Assembly (NCBI GenBank): GCA_030770545.1
Contig: CM061099.1
Location: 930,001 to 994,000 of the forward strand
From: Macropodus opercularis
Lineage: Eukaryota > Chordata > Actinopteri > Anabantiformes > Osphronemidae
Reading direction: 5' to 3'
Length of the DNA: 64,000 nucleotides
The translations under genes and the position numbers were made by a program. Below the pieces are notes generated by a model that had not been told where the DNA came from, searched no databases, and saw only the letters and a program-made list of their open reading frames with translations. Below are positions 49,835 to 61,990 of the stretch, one piece after another. The stretch's first letter is position 1. Each line of letters begins with the position of its first letter.

Positions 49835-52800
49835 ACTCAAGTTTGTTCCACTGCAACCTCTTGAATCTGCTACAGATGAAAGCATATAAACAGAAACATG
49901 TTTCAAACTGATCTGATCGATTTGAACAATCTTTGAATGTTTAAAAACTATTTTTATTTTATTTTAGTGTAATGTTTCTTGACAATGAAAACAACAAAAA
50001 TAAGAACAAAACTAAATTCCAACAACAGCAGGGAACTTAAACGTTAAAATTAAAAGACATATCGTGTTTCTAATGTAGAAACAACTTAATCTGCGCATGG
50101 TCCTAAACTGAAAAAAACAATTTCAGATAAAACAGGTTTAGTATTCTCCGTCTTAGTGATGATAGAATTGATCTCCTAACATACTTCGTTCTGCTAAAAA
50201 ATAAAACAGAGACATATTTATTATACCAGAAAACAATGGATTAAGGCTAAACACAGTGGGTTTACTTCATAGTTAAGGCTTCTGGAACAGTCACCTGGAA
50301 ATTCCAGTTCAGTAAAAACCTAAACTTGCATTTTAACCAAGATTTGACTCAACAGGATTTGCAACGTAAAACATACCTGCACTGTGGGCTGGAATAAAGC
50401 TCTGTCTCCAGTCTGTCTAAATACACCCAATGGAACAAATATTTCATTTTGATAAGCTTTATCTTCTTTTTGTGCAAAACATGTATCTGACTTTAATGTC
50501 AGCCTCTGAATTGGCCTTATGTGCTTCAGGTTCATGCTGTGCAGCCTCTGATCTCTGCAGAGTAATACGGTTGTATTAAACTTGTGTTTTTATCATGATG
50601 TATTCTGTTCTCATTCAAATCACTTCACAGTGTTTTTCAAAACTAGTATCACTTCATGAATTATATTTCAATGAGTATAAACATATGAATATAGCATGTT
50701 TAAAAATCACTGAGTGATTGTAACTGATAACAAAATATAAAAGTCTGTGGTTGAATCAGTATCGAGTCCAAGTATCTGAACTAAACCATGACTGCAGCCA
50801 AAGGAGACGAGACCCAGTCAGCGAATCAGAGCGAGTTTCAGTTTGTCTGAACGTGAACCGTCCTCATCAACCAGCGTCACCGAACTGATCAGACTCAGGA
50901 CGAGAACTCGGAACCAGAACCGCTGCTTCACAGCAGGGTTTTCAGAATAAATGAGCTTCTGCCAAATCAGTTGTCATGACATCGTCACATTAGACTTAAT
51001 GAGACTTTATCGTTAGCGTTTCTGAAAATGCTGCATATTTGCTTCAGTCTGTTTAATCAATGAGAATTTAGCCCATTTCAGCGACACAAAAACTAAACTG
51101 CAGGTAACGAATACAGGAAACGAAGAGAAAACAATTTAACTAAACAAACTCCAACAAGTGTCAGAGCTAAACTACAGTCAAACGTTTGAGAGATCCATCA
51201 TCTCCTCCAGCTGGACTGACTCATAGCAGTCACTGCTACTGAGACCAGACCATAAAGGCAAAGCGACTGAACCAGTAACAGGCTGGTGAGAAACTGCTTG
51301 AAAGCAGAGAACCAGAAACTGAGTCGTCACATATTCAGATCATTACAGATGTGATGACTCTGAGCTGTTTCACTAGTTCATCAGTTTCTCTGCTCATAGT
51401 TACATTTACTCTGTGAAGTGAAGCAGATTTTACTCGTCTCTCAACCTTTACATCAACTGGACTCGAGCCGAGTCCGGGAAACTACTGATGTTACGATGGA
51501 TCAACCACAGAACAAGACCAGCACAGGAGCAACGACACGTCAGGACCAGACACAGATCACATCAACACTGATTCATATCTGGTGAATGTGCTCAACCTGA
51601 ACTTTGTTCCTGTTAAAGCTGCAGGTTGTGACGTCATTAGAATCTGTTGGGACATTTATAATAAATGAGACTGAAACCAGCTCAAAGCTCCTCGATGACT
51701 GACCTGCTCCGTTCACTCTGGTGCCATGAAGAGGTTCAGCGTTTAATGTGCAGAGAAGCAGAAGTTACCAACTAGAGGAAGTTCCCACGTCTGCTTTCTT
51801 AGCTTTGCTGCTGAGCCTGAAATGAGGCGTCAGCGTTCTAGGAACCGGAGCCTCCTCCACCTACGATGAGTAGAGGAGGGTTCACACAACGTTCAGCCTC
51901 CGACGATGGACTAAAGCCAAATAAACATATCACTGCTGAGGTAGAGATGCTCCTTTAACTTCACTCTGTCTGGGCTTTAACGCGTCTCATGGTCTTAGAG
52001 CTACTGGATGTTTCTCTGCTGTGAATATCTGTAAAAATCTTAATGTAAATATTAAATATTTGTAAATATGTTAATGAGAATCATTTTCCTGGAACCTTCA
52101 GAGTTAGTTTCATTTCACACATGCGTCTGTTTCAAACGGTTTCTCTGCTCAGCAACACATTTGATAAAAGAAGGTAAAATATAAGAAAATTATACATGAC
52201 AACAATTTACAATGTTTCCAGATACAAGATTGATGGAAATCAGATCTGGTTGTTCGTGTCCTGCTGGTCTGTGGCTGCAGGTTGTTCCAGGTGGTCATCA
52301 GTCGTCTGTTTGGGGTTTTACTGGATTCATGTATCAGAGATCTCAGCATTTGTCATGTGGGGATTGTTACAGGTTATAAACAGGTTTGGTGCAGACACTG
52401 GTCAGATGCCTGCTGAGGTAACTGCTCTCCTCCATGTCCTCATGAAATTAATCAGACGATTCATCACACGTCCAGGTTTTGATTATTTTTTCCTCAACAA
52501 GATTCTGTACATAAACGTCCAAATCAACTATAGCAGATAAAGCAGAGTGGGGAGAGTTACACTGATTGGTTGGACAGTCTGAGACAACAAATAACAGAAA
52601 ACCAAACATTCATTTTTATTTCTATGACACAGTCAGTGTCATATCCAGAGGTCAGAGGTCAGCGATCGGCCTCCTGAGAAACAAGAACCAGCAGCCAAAG
52701 GTCTGAGAGGACGTCTCTCCATTCATTCAAACATCTGCAGAGAAACGTTTTAATGTGGTCACAAGTAAACGAGTCAGTGACTGAAGTTAAAATAAAAACT

Positions 52801-53909
52801 ACACACAACACACAGAATAAAACTAACAGAGCCACATAGAGAAATGTGAGTGTGAATTAAAAGTGGACGTATCTTAGCTTTGGGGTCGTATAGAGGACGG
52901 AGACACTGTTCAGGTCGACTGCAGGGAGAAGGAACGGTTCTAGTTCTGAGGTTCTAGTTGATGGACCAGAGAGGGGAGGGGCTGGAACGGACGACGAACC
53001 AGACTGTGATGGATCAGACGTTCAGCAGCGTCTTCACGGAGGTGAAGCTTCTCCTGCTGCCTCAGGAGGTTCAACCTCTGCTGAGCCCGTTTGTGTCCTG
53101 GCCTCCATCCTGCTCCACTTTCTCTTTCAGGCTGAACTGTTGTAGGACGACTCATCGTTTCTCGCCTCCTTGTTGGCTCCAGTGATTCTCTGTGTAACTG
53201 ACCACTGTCTAGTTTCTGAGTCTGTTACTCATGAGTCATGATAACGTTTCCACGTTTAACCGTCTGTAGCTGCTACATATAAACTGTTTGAAGATGTTCT
53301 GAGGTTGAGCCACACAAACGGAGCTAATTCACATCAACAGAGGTCACAACACTGGCTCCTAGTGATTCAGGAATAAAACCCACTGACATTATTCTGTCTC
53401 TTCATTCAGCAGCTGCTTAGTCAAGTTGAACAGACGAAAGCATCCAATCAAACCGTTTGAGCGTTTCTACGATTTATTCAAATGTTTGCAGTCAAATTTA
53501 AGCAAAGCCTGAAATGACATCATCCAGCTGAAGCGTAAAAAAATAATATCTATTATCAGGTTCACACCTGTATCACAGTATCACACACAAATTCAGTCAA
53601 ACCTTCAAAACATCAGTTTATAGTTGGACGTTTCACCTTTAATTGTTTTGCAACTTTGTGTTTGACTCGTTTTACTTTATAAGAAATACAAAAAACACTG
53701 AAAAGAAAAAAAAATCTTTATTATCTAAAAAAAAAGAATCATAATGAACATGCACAGACTCTGGACTAACCTCACACATTAAAGAAAGAATTTAATTATT
53801 TAATTCATTCTGTTTTAACTTAGCTGCTAAATGTTCACGTTCCAAACAGCAGGTTTCTTCTTCCTCTTCCTCCTTGTGAAAGAAGCTGTTTTCACCTTCC
53901 TGCATTTCC
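49835..53909. other. 4-kb intergenic region with no supported gene
   Basis: Mixed AT-rich sequence. Open frames at 50320-50535 (-), 52196-52540 (+) and 52940-53155 (-) resemble no family. The last one follows an acceptor-like AG at about 53206 and could be an alternative tail exon of an Ig gene, but this is weak. Confidence 0.45.
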
Positions 53910-53915
53910 TTTATT
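53910..53915 (-). terminator. Polyadenylation signal AATAAA of Ig gene D
   Basis: AATAAA on the minus strand begins 10 nt after the stop codon of the last gene D exon (stop at 53925-53927). It is a very short 3' UTR if used. Confidence 0.6.
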
Positions 53916-53924
53916 CATGTGGAT

Positions 53925-56900
53925 TCAGTTCACTGGTGTCATCAGCTGCGGTTCCGGATCATTTGATGCACGACGATTCATTCCTGCAATATTAAATAAA
54001 TTGATGATGAACTGGTCCTGAGTGAGATTTTCTAAACGTGAGACACGACGGCATCATATATGACACAATTCACACTGAAGCTGTGGTTCAGTCCCTTTGT
54101 TTCTCTGTCTGATGGATTCATGTCACATAAACTGTCCTTTGACACTTTAGCTGTTGGAACCGATCCAACCTTTCAGACGCACATTTAGTTCCACTGTGTT
54201 CAGATATTTATTATAATGAACATTTACCAGCGACAGAGAAACGTTGTGATAAAGGTTCAGATGTTACATTAAAGTGTTTCCACCTTTGATTCTGCTCTAA
54301 CACTGATGAGACCTGAGAGTTTCTCTGCTGTTAAAGCTCATTTCTCCCTGTTTCAATCTGCGTCGGTCGGACTCACCCGAAAATTCAAGGCTCCGGTCTC
54401 TTAATTCATCACCTGAAAAGAAAAACACAAACAACGTTTTAGACGATCAGTGGTTTTAGAAAATAACGTGTTGACACATGTTGGTCCTGCGTCTGTCAGA
54501 AATGTGTGGAGGGAGATTATCTGACATGTTGGACAACTTTCCTCTCAGAATGAGAAGAGACTGAATCTGAGCAGACTCAGGTTCATCTGTTGAAACTGGT
54601 CAAAGGTTAAAGACTAAACCTGCAACACACACATCAGTAACGTTTGAATTCTCGTTATCAGTGTCGCATTCTGTGTCTGGTGCTAATTGTTGTCTGGTTA
54701 CTTCCGGGTTGGTTCCAGTTGTTTCCAAACTGTTGGAGTTGAAACAGGGTCCAGAGCTCGGTGCTGAACAGAGCTGACACTAATCAGGACGCTTCAACTG
54801 TTTCACATCCATCTGATGCTGAGGAAAATGTTTAACCAGTTTTCTCGTGTTTATTAGAATATTAACAGCTGCAAATGAAGCGACGACAACACAAATTATC
54901 TTGACGTGTGAAAACATAACTCAACAAAATGATGGAGGAAGAACAAGACAAATTAATTCAGGACAAAACAAAGAAATTTAAAGAAATAAATTGATGATGT
55001 GACTGATCCTAAGTGAAATTTTCAAAATGTGAGACAACCTTTGAACTGTGGATCTTGTTCTGCGAGCATGTTATCACAGTCGTTATCCTGCTTCTGTCCA
55101 TCTTTCTTCCACTTAAACTTCTCACATGAAATGTCCCCTTTGATGGAACAGGGCAGCATCAAGACAAATTAATTCAGGACAAAACAAAGAAATAAAAACG
55201 AAATTGATGTTAAACTGGTCCCCAGTGACTGATTTTCTCATTTTCACTTAATAAAAACCAAACTAAGAGAAAAAGAAAACAATGTAAACAGAGATTTTTT
55301 ATTTTTTTCTCAAAGGTCGTCTGTCCAACATCTGGTCAGTCTGTGTTACATCAGACGTCTTGAAACACTGAGACTGACCAGTCTGATCAAATTCAACTTC
55401 TTGGAGGCCAAAGAAGCCAGAACGACAAAAGTTAAATCATCTTCAATTTTCCACCGAGGAACAAAACGAGGCTGTAAAGCTGTGAAACACAAAGTTCACG
55501 TCAGTGACTGAACTTCAGGCCTCGAGTGTTTAAACCTGCAGCAGCTTTAAAGCTTCACTGTGTGAATCAGTAGAAACAACTAAACTACATCAGCTGATAA
55601 ATGATCAGATTCACCTCTAAACTGAATTTAGCAACATTTTAATTGGACAAATGATAAAAAGCACAAACACAAATGTGACCAAAACCTTCTGTACATTATA
55701 GATACTTACTAGACAATTTCTTTCTGTAGTAGAGAAATAAAACTACAGCTAGAAGCAGAAGAACAGCTACAACAAGACCAACAGTCAGACCCACAACGTC
55801 TGATGGACCTGAAACACAAAGACACATTTAGGAAAATCAGTGAACACATCACATAAAGCTCAGTGGTAACAGTTACAGTCACTGAATGAGGCTGATAAAA
55901 CTGAATCAAACAGCAACAGAGTTTAGAAAATTCAAACTGTGTCTCATTATGGTGTTTGGTGAATGTTGTTCATCGCTGACATTCTAATAGTTGTTGCTTC
56001 CTGCTGCAGGAGGCGACGCCCTGACTAAACCACAGGGTCCAGAGCTCGGTGCTGAACAGAGCTGACACTAATCAGGACGCTTCAACTGCTTCACATCCAT
56101 CTGATGCTGAGGAAAATGTTTAACCAGTTTCCTCCTGTTTATTAGAATCTTAACGGCTGCAAATGAAGCGATGGTTCAGAAACTGACTAATAACAACACA
56201 AATTATCTGGATGTGTGAAAACAAGACTCAACAAAATGATGATGGAAAAAAAAGACAAATTAATTCAGGACAAAATAAAGAAATAAAAAGAAGTAAATTG
56301 ATGTTAAACTGATCCCTAGTGACTGATTTTCACATTATCACTTAATGAAAATAAAAATAAAAAGAGAAAGAAAATAACGTAGAGAGAGACTTTAGTTTTA
56401 TTTCTCAAAGGTCGTTTGTTAAACGTCTGGACAGTCTGTGTTACATCAGACGTCTTGAAACACTGAGACTGACCAGTCGGATCAAATTCAACTTCTTGGA
56501 GGCCAAAGAAGCCAGAACGACAAAAGTTAAATCATCTTCAATTTTCCACCGAACCATTAAAACAACCTAAAAAACTGAGGCTGTAAAGCTGTGAAACACA
56601 AAGTTCACGTCACTGAACTTCAGGCCTCGAGTGTTTAAACCTGCAGCAGCTTTAAAGCTTCACTGTGTGAATCAGTAGAAACAACTAAACTACATCAGCT
56701 GATAAATTATCAGATTCACCTCTAAACTGAATTTAACAATAATTTAATTGGACAAATGATAAAAAGCACAAACACAAATGTGACCAAAACCTTCTGTACA
56801 TTATAGATACTTACAAGGTTCCATTATGTGGCAGAGAAATAAAACTACAACTACATCTAGAAGCAGAAGAACAGCTACAACAAGACCAACAGTCAGACCC

Positions 56901-59900
56901 ACGACGACTGATGGACCTGAAACACAAAGACACATTTAGGAAAATCAATGAACACATCACTCAGCTAAGTGGTAACAGTCACAGTCACTGAATGAGGCTG
57001 ATAAACCTGAATCAAACAGTAACAGAGTTTAGAAAATTCAAACTGTGTCTCATTATCGTGTTTGGTGAATGTTGTTCATCGCTGACATTCTAACAGTTGT
57101 TGCTTCCTGCTGCAGGAGGCGACGCCCTGACTAAACCACAGGGTCCAGAGCTCGGTGCTGAACAGAGCTGACACTAATCAGGACGCTTCAACTGCTTCAC
57201 ATCCATCTGATGCTGAGGAAAATGTTTAACCAGTTTCCTCCTGTTTATTAGAATCTTAACGGCTGCAAATGAAGCGATGGTTCACAAACTGACTAATGAC
57301 AAATTATCTGGATGTGTGAAAACAAGACTCAACAAAATGATGATGGAAGAAAAAGACAAATTAATTTAGGACAAAACAAAGAAATAAAAAGAAGTAAATT
57401 GATGTTAAACTGATCCCTAGTGACTGATTTTCACATTATCACTTAATGAAAATAAAAATAAAAAGAGAAAGAAAATAACAAAGATACAGATTTAAGTGTT
57501 TTTCCCAAAGGTCGTCTGTCCAACGTCTGGACAGTCTGTGTTACGTCAGACGTCTTGAAACACTGAGACTGACCAGTCTGATCAAATTCAACTTCTTGGA
57601 GGCCAAAGAAGCCAGAACGACTAAAGTTAAATCATCTTCAATTTTCCACCGAGGAAAAAAAAACAAGGCTGTAAAGCTGTGAAACACAAAGTTCACGTCA
57701 GTGACTGAACTTCAGGCCTCGAGTGTTTGAACCTGCAGCAGCTTTAAAGCTTCACTGTGTGAATCAGTAGAAACAACTAAACTACATCAGCTGATAAATG
57801 ATCAGATTCACCTCTAAACTGAATTTAACAATAATTTAATTGGACAAATGATAAAAAGCACAAACACAAATGTGACCAAAACCTTCTGTACATTATTGAT
57901 ACTTACTAGACAATTTCTTTCTGTAGTGAACAGCTACAGCTACAGCTACACTTAGAGCAACAACTGCAACGACCCAGGGTACGACTGATGGACCTGAAAC
58001 ACAAAAGACACATTTAGGAAAATCAGTGAACACATCACTCAGCTCAGTGGTAACAGTTACAGTCACTGAATGAGGCTGACAAACCTGAAAACAATCAGTC
58101 AGTTCATTAACTGTAATGATTCTAAGTTAGACTCTTGGTTATTTCTTGTGTTGGGACGTTGGACGTGTCCACCTGCTAAAAGCCAGAGTCCACTGACGTC
58201 TCCAGGTTAAAGTCTGTGGTTCAACAGCATCTAACAGAGACTCAGCTCAGCATCAGTGGCTCCAGCGTTTCCTCTGAGCCTCCTCCGTCTGGATGAAACC
58301 CTGAGGCCCCACATGGTCCAGGGATCCATCAGGACAGAACCCGAACCCAACGACCACAGACCGTGATCTGCTGCAACCATCCTCCCTGGACTCTTTACTG
58401 TGGAGCCGACTCTACGCTACAAACCCGCATCTGCTGCTTCGGCTCCGTCTGAAGCTCGTAACGCGTCCGTTTGACTGTGGAGCAGCTTCATGTTTCCTGC
58501 TCCGTCCTCACAGAGGAACCACGTCAGGAGCCGCTGACGCTGCCATGACAACCGTTAATGAGGCCGAAGGTCACGAATCAAACGCGTTTCAACTATTTAC
58601 AGTCACTGTTATGTTAGAATGAAGCTGGAGACACAGGGAAGAATCTGCTGCAACTGCAGTTTTTGAGAAAGATGTTTGTGACACTTCACCTTATTACAAA
58701 TTTTAAAAAAACATGGAAGCAGAACATCTACAGGACGCAGGTTGTCACGGGTCTGATTTTGAATTGATTGTTGTTCCTTATTATCGTTTTTAGCTGTGTG
58801 GACGTTCCAGAGATTTATTATAACTCTCACTTATTACTGTTAACACATGAACAACTAGACCAACCAGGACAGAAACTCACCAGAGACAGGGACGTAGGTC
58901 TCAGAATAAACCTGATGACTGAGTTCCTCCATCGTTGCTACACAGCGATAAGTGTCGCTCTTGGTCACTGTAGTGGTGAGGATGTAGCTTCCTCCACTTT
59001 CTTTTACGTCTATTTGTTTCTCAGTTAGTTTGGTTCCAGATCCGTCGAACCAGCTGATGCTGAGTTTAAACCCTGGAGAAGCATCTGACACCAGACACTG
59101 CAGAGGCACAGAGTCACCTGTGTGTTCAGGTGATGTGATAGATGGTTTTGAACAAGTGCCTGAAAAAAACCAAAACATTAAGTTAAACTCAATAAGAAAA
59201 GTGTTAGAATGTTTAAGTTATTATTCACTATACTAATTATAATAAATAATTAATAATAATAAAGTCAAACTCATCATTATTCACATATCTAAATTACATT
59301 CTGTGATATTTTGGAGACAATTAAATATAACTACTACTGTTTGTGCGTCTGACATCAGGAGAGAAGATCATTTAAACAACCATTTATTGTATATTAGCCA
59401 AAACAAAGCTGTACAATGATCTGAGGAATCATGTAATTATGCCAAAACTGAGTGTTAACGATTTCATATATAATAAAATATTAATGTCTAAATGTAATAA
59501 TAATTTCTTGCCACGTATTGTTTCAATTAGCTGCTTTTAGGGGAAACTGGTCTCAGGCGACAGATCAACATGGTTAATGTTAACAAGTGGTTCTACATTA
59601 AAATAAGCTCCGTCAAACTGAACTTACGTTTATCTTCAGCTCTTCGGTCTCTTAATTCACCACCTAAAGGGAAAAACACAAACAAGGTTTTAGACGATCG
59701 GTGGTTTTAGAAAATAACGTGTTGACACATGTTGGTCCTGCGTCTGTCAGAAATGTGTGGAGGGAGATTATCTGACATGTTGGACAACTTTCCTCTCAGA
59801 ATGAGAAGAGACTGAATCTGAGCAGACTCAGGTTCATCTGTTGAAACTGGTCAAAGGTTAAAGACTAAACCTGCAACACACACATCAGTAACGTTTGAAT

Positions 59901-60114
59901 TCTCGTTATCAGTGTCGTATTTCTGTGTCTGGTGCTAATTGTTGTCTGGTTACTTCCTGGTCGGTTCCAGTTGTTTCCAAACTGTTGGAGATGAACAAGA
60001 TCAGAGGCAGCGAAGGAGAAACGTTTCCATCAGTGACGTCACTAACGTCTCAACATGGACCCAACACTAGAGGCTACGATGAGCTCAGCACGTCACCACA
60101 TCAAAGCAACGACG

Positions 60115-60181
<67 letters not shown>

Positions 60182-61014
60182 ACTCAGCTACTTCATCAAA
60201 GCTTCAGCTTCAGCCTCGTTGTTGTTTCCTTGTGAATCAGGTTCAGACTCCTCCTGTTTCCATCATCACATGAGAAAAACACGAGTTGAGACAAACTGAG
60301 AAGCAGAAAATTATAAACTACTCACCAACAACAAGTTTAACGGTGAAGGTTTGGTGAAGTTTTGGTAAATTACAGGTGTAGACTCCACTGTCGACCACTT
60401 TAGTTTCTCTGATGGTGATGGAGGCGTCACCGTTCATCAGTTCAGCATCAGAATGTGAGACACGACCTGTGAACTGTGGATCTTGACCTGATAACACAGT
60501 GGCCTCATGCTGGTAAACCCACTTCTGTCCATCTTTCTTCCAGTCAAACCGCTGATACCTAATGTCCTTGTTGATCTTACAGGGCAGCGTCGCGTCTCTT
60601 CCTTCCTTCACCCTGATGATCACTGGACCTGGAAAATTCAAACTGTGTCTCATTATGGTGTTTGGTGAATGTTGTTCATCGCTGACATTCTAACAGTTGT
60701 TGCTTCCTGCTGCAGGAGGCGACGCCCTGACTAAACCACAGGGTCCAGAGCTCGGTGCTGAACAGAGCTGACACTAATCAGGACGCTTCAACTGTTTCAC
60801 ATCCATCTGATGCTGAGGAAGCATCGACCTGCTGATGAGCAGAGCAACGCGTCGCCTTCGTCCTCAGGCTACAGACGCTGTTTGCTGCTGTTCTTTAACT
60901 TCAATGATCTTTAGTCTGAGCTGCAGCTTCAACTAAACGTTTCTCACCGTTTCCAGCAGCGGACGTTGATCCAGACAAAGTCAGGAGGCAGAGACTCAGA
61001 GGAAGCAGATTCAT
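53925..61014 (-). CDS. Ig gene D: B7/butyrophilin-like protein with three alternative membrane exons
   Basis: Minus-strand exons: 60948-61014 (signal peptide MNLLPLSLCLLTLSGSTSAA), 60326-60628 (IgV: LPCKINKDI, FDWKKDG, DSGVYTC), 59628-59663 (linker GELRDRRAEDK), 58881-59159 (IgC: PLQCLVSD, ISWFDG, DTYRCVA), membrane exons 57907-57993, 56815-56916 and 55710-55808, optional 54377-54412 (second linker-type exon), and 53925-53983 (NRRASNDPEPQLMTPVN, stop). Every internal exon is phase 1 to 1, so any subset stays in register. With one membrane exon plus the second linker the product is 288-293 residues. The family is the same as genes A and B, a surface ligand or receptor of unknown partner. The last exon has no recognisable ITIM. 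Which membrane exons are used is unknown. Confidence 0.72.
54377..54790 (-). repeat. Duplicated linker exon and flanking intron of gene D
   Basis: 54377-54412 encodes DELRDRSLEFS with intact splice sites, and its upstream intron (GGTTTTAGAAAATAACGTG, TGACACATGTTGGTCCTGCG, up to about 54700) is nearly identical to 59628-59930. This is a segmental duplication of the linker exon, now located after the membrane exons. Confidence 0.8.
55020..55168 (-). pseudogene. Truncated IgV exon remnant
   Basis: The minus strand reads LMLPCSIKGDISCEKFKWKK, DGQKQDND and AEQDPQFKG, which is the first half of an IgV like that of gene D (first Cys and core Trp present). The second half with the DSGVYTC motif is absent. 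The piece is flanked by direct copies of GACAAATTAATTCAGGACAA (54947 and 55162), so it lies inside one of the duplicated blocks. Confidence 0.7.
55300..58110. repeat. Tandem array of about 1.1-kb blocks, each with a membrane exon
   Basis: Landmarks recur with a spacing near 1.1 kb. CTTGGAGGCCAAAGAAGCCA is at about 55401, 56495 and 57595. Membrane exon starts are at 55808, 56916 and 57993. GAGCTCGGTGCTGAACAGAG is at about 56042 and 57149, and also at 54755 and 60748. Copies are very similar in introns and exons, so the expansion is fairly recent. Part of the block is also found upstream of the IgV exon of gene D (60633-60820). Confidence 0.9.
58111..58880 (-). other. Gene D intron between IgC and first membrane exon, unique part
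   Basis: GC-richer stretch at 58190-58600 with no exon I can support. A minus-strand frame at 58609-58830 is not supported by splice sites or similarity. Confidence 0.45.
60110..60181. repeat. (AAC)n microsatellite in a gene D intron
   Basis: About 24 AAC units, nearly pure. They create poly-Asn and poly-Thr reading frames on the + strand that are artefacts. Confidence 0.97.
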
Positions 61015-61990
61015 GAGAGACAGACGATGCTCAGAACAAGGAAATGGAGAAATAACGGACGGAAAAGAAGCGAACGTTAACTGCGACACTGACTCACCAC
61101 AGTTTCACTTTCGCTTTCTCAGCTTCCTTCACAATAAAATGAAAAGGATCCATTTACCGGAAGTGAGTGACGGTGAGAGCAGCAGCAGAAAGAGACGAGA
61201 GGCTACCGAAGGGCCAGATGACTGATTTCCCCTAAACGCCTCAGTCTCCGGGAGGAGAAGACAGAACCGGAGAAAAACACAGAATCACGAAGCGCTTCTA
61301 GTTCAGTAAACGCAACATTTGTTGTGTTCGATCGACCTGGATTCACGTCTCCTGGTCTCAGTCCAAACCCTGAGGCCTGGACCGGTTCAGAACCGTTGAA
61401 CAATTTCACACTCAGACGGTTCGTGACAAAATAACAGAAACACTCAAAACAGTTTAACAGCAGATTGTACTGATTCCTTCATGAACAGGTGAGATTGAAG
61501 CTGGTTCTGGACCCGGACTCTGGTTTTATTATTGTATTAGTTGTGTCAGTGTCATCAGCTGCTGCAGCTCCAGGTCTCTCCATCCCCATCAGTGAGGCTT
61601 TTACTTTGAAGGGCTGTCTCCCTTGGTGCAGCCAGTTGGACCGAGTCCAGGTCTTATTTCCCAGAACCTAAAGGCTTTGTACTGAACCAGGCTCAGCTGC
61701 GGCTCCAGTCTCTGGTTCTGCTTTGTAACAAAGCTTTGGTTGTGAACAGAAAATCTGAGCGTCTGTGACCACTGTACTTCTGCGTTATGTTCATGAAGAG
61801 TCGGTCATTGGAATGATCTCCTTTTAATATTTTATGCCTGATGCATAGAAACAAACAAAAACACACTCTGGTAATATCTGCCCGCTCCAGTTCCTCTCCC
61901 ACCGCAGGATCGTACAGAAAGGGGAGAGTCAGGGGCTGCAACCCATATATATAGCCAATGAAAATAACACACCAACAAAAAAGAAATAAT
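61015..61990. other. Upstream region of gene D
   Basis: This would hold the promoter of gene D (minus strand). I see no firm core-promoter motif. Small frames at 61203-61409 and 61693-62109 (both minus) are unsupported. Confidence 0.4.

Noticed and set aside
52940..53155. 71-codon minus-strand frame, Arg/Gln-rich, possible cytoplasmic tail exon
   Set aside because: An acceptor-like AG exists upstream, but the phase does not match the phase-1 rule of the Ig genes, and gene D already has a good terminal exon at 53925-53983.
59895..60299. Frame with a long poly-Asn run
   Set aside because: Produced by the (AAC)n microsatellite in a gene D intron.
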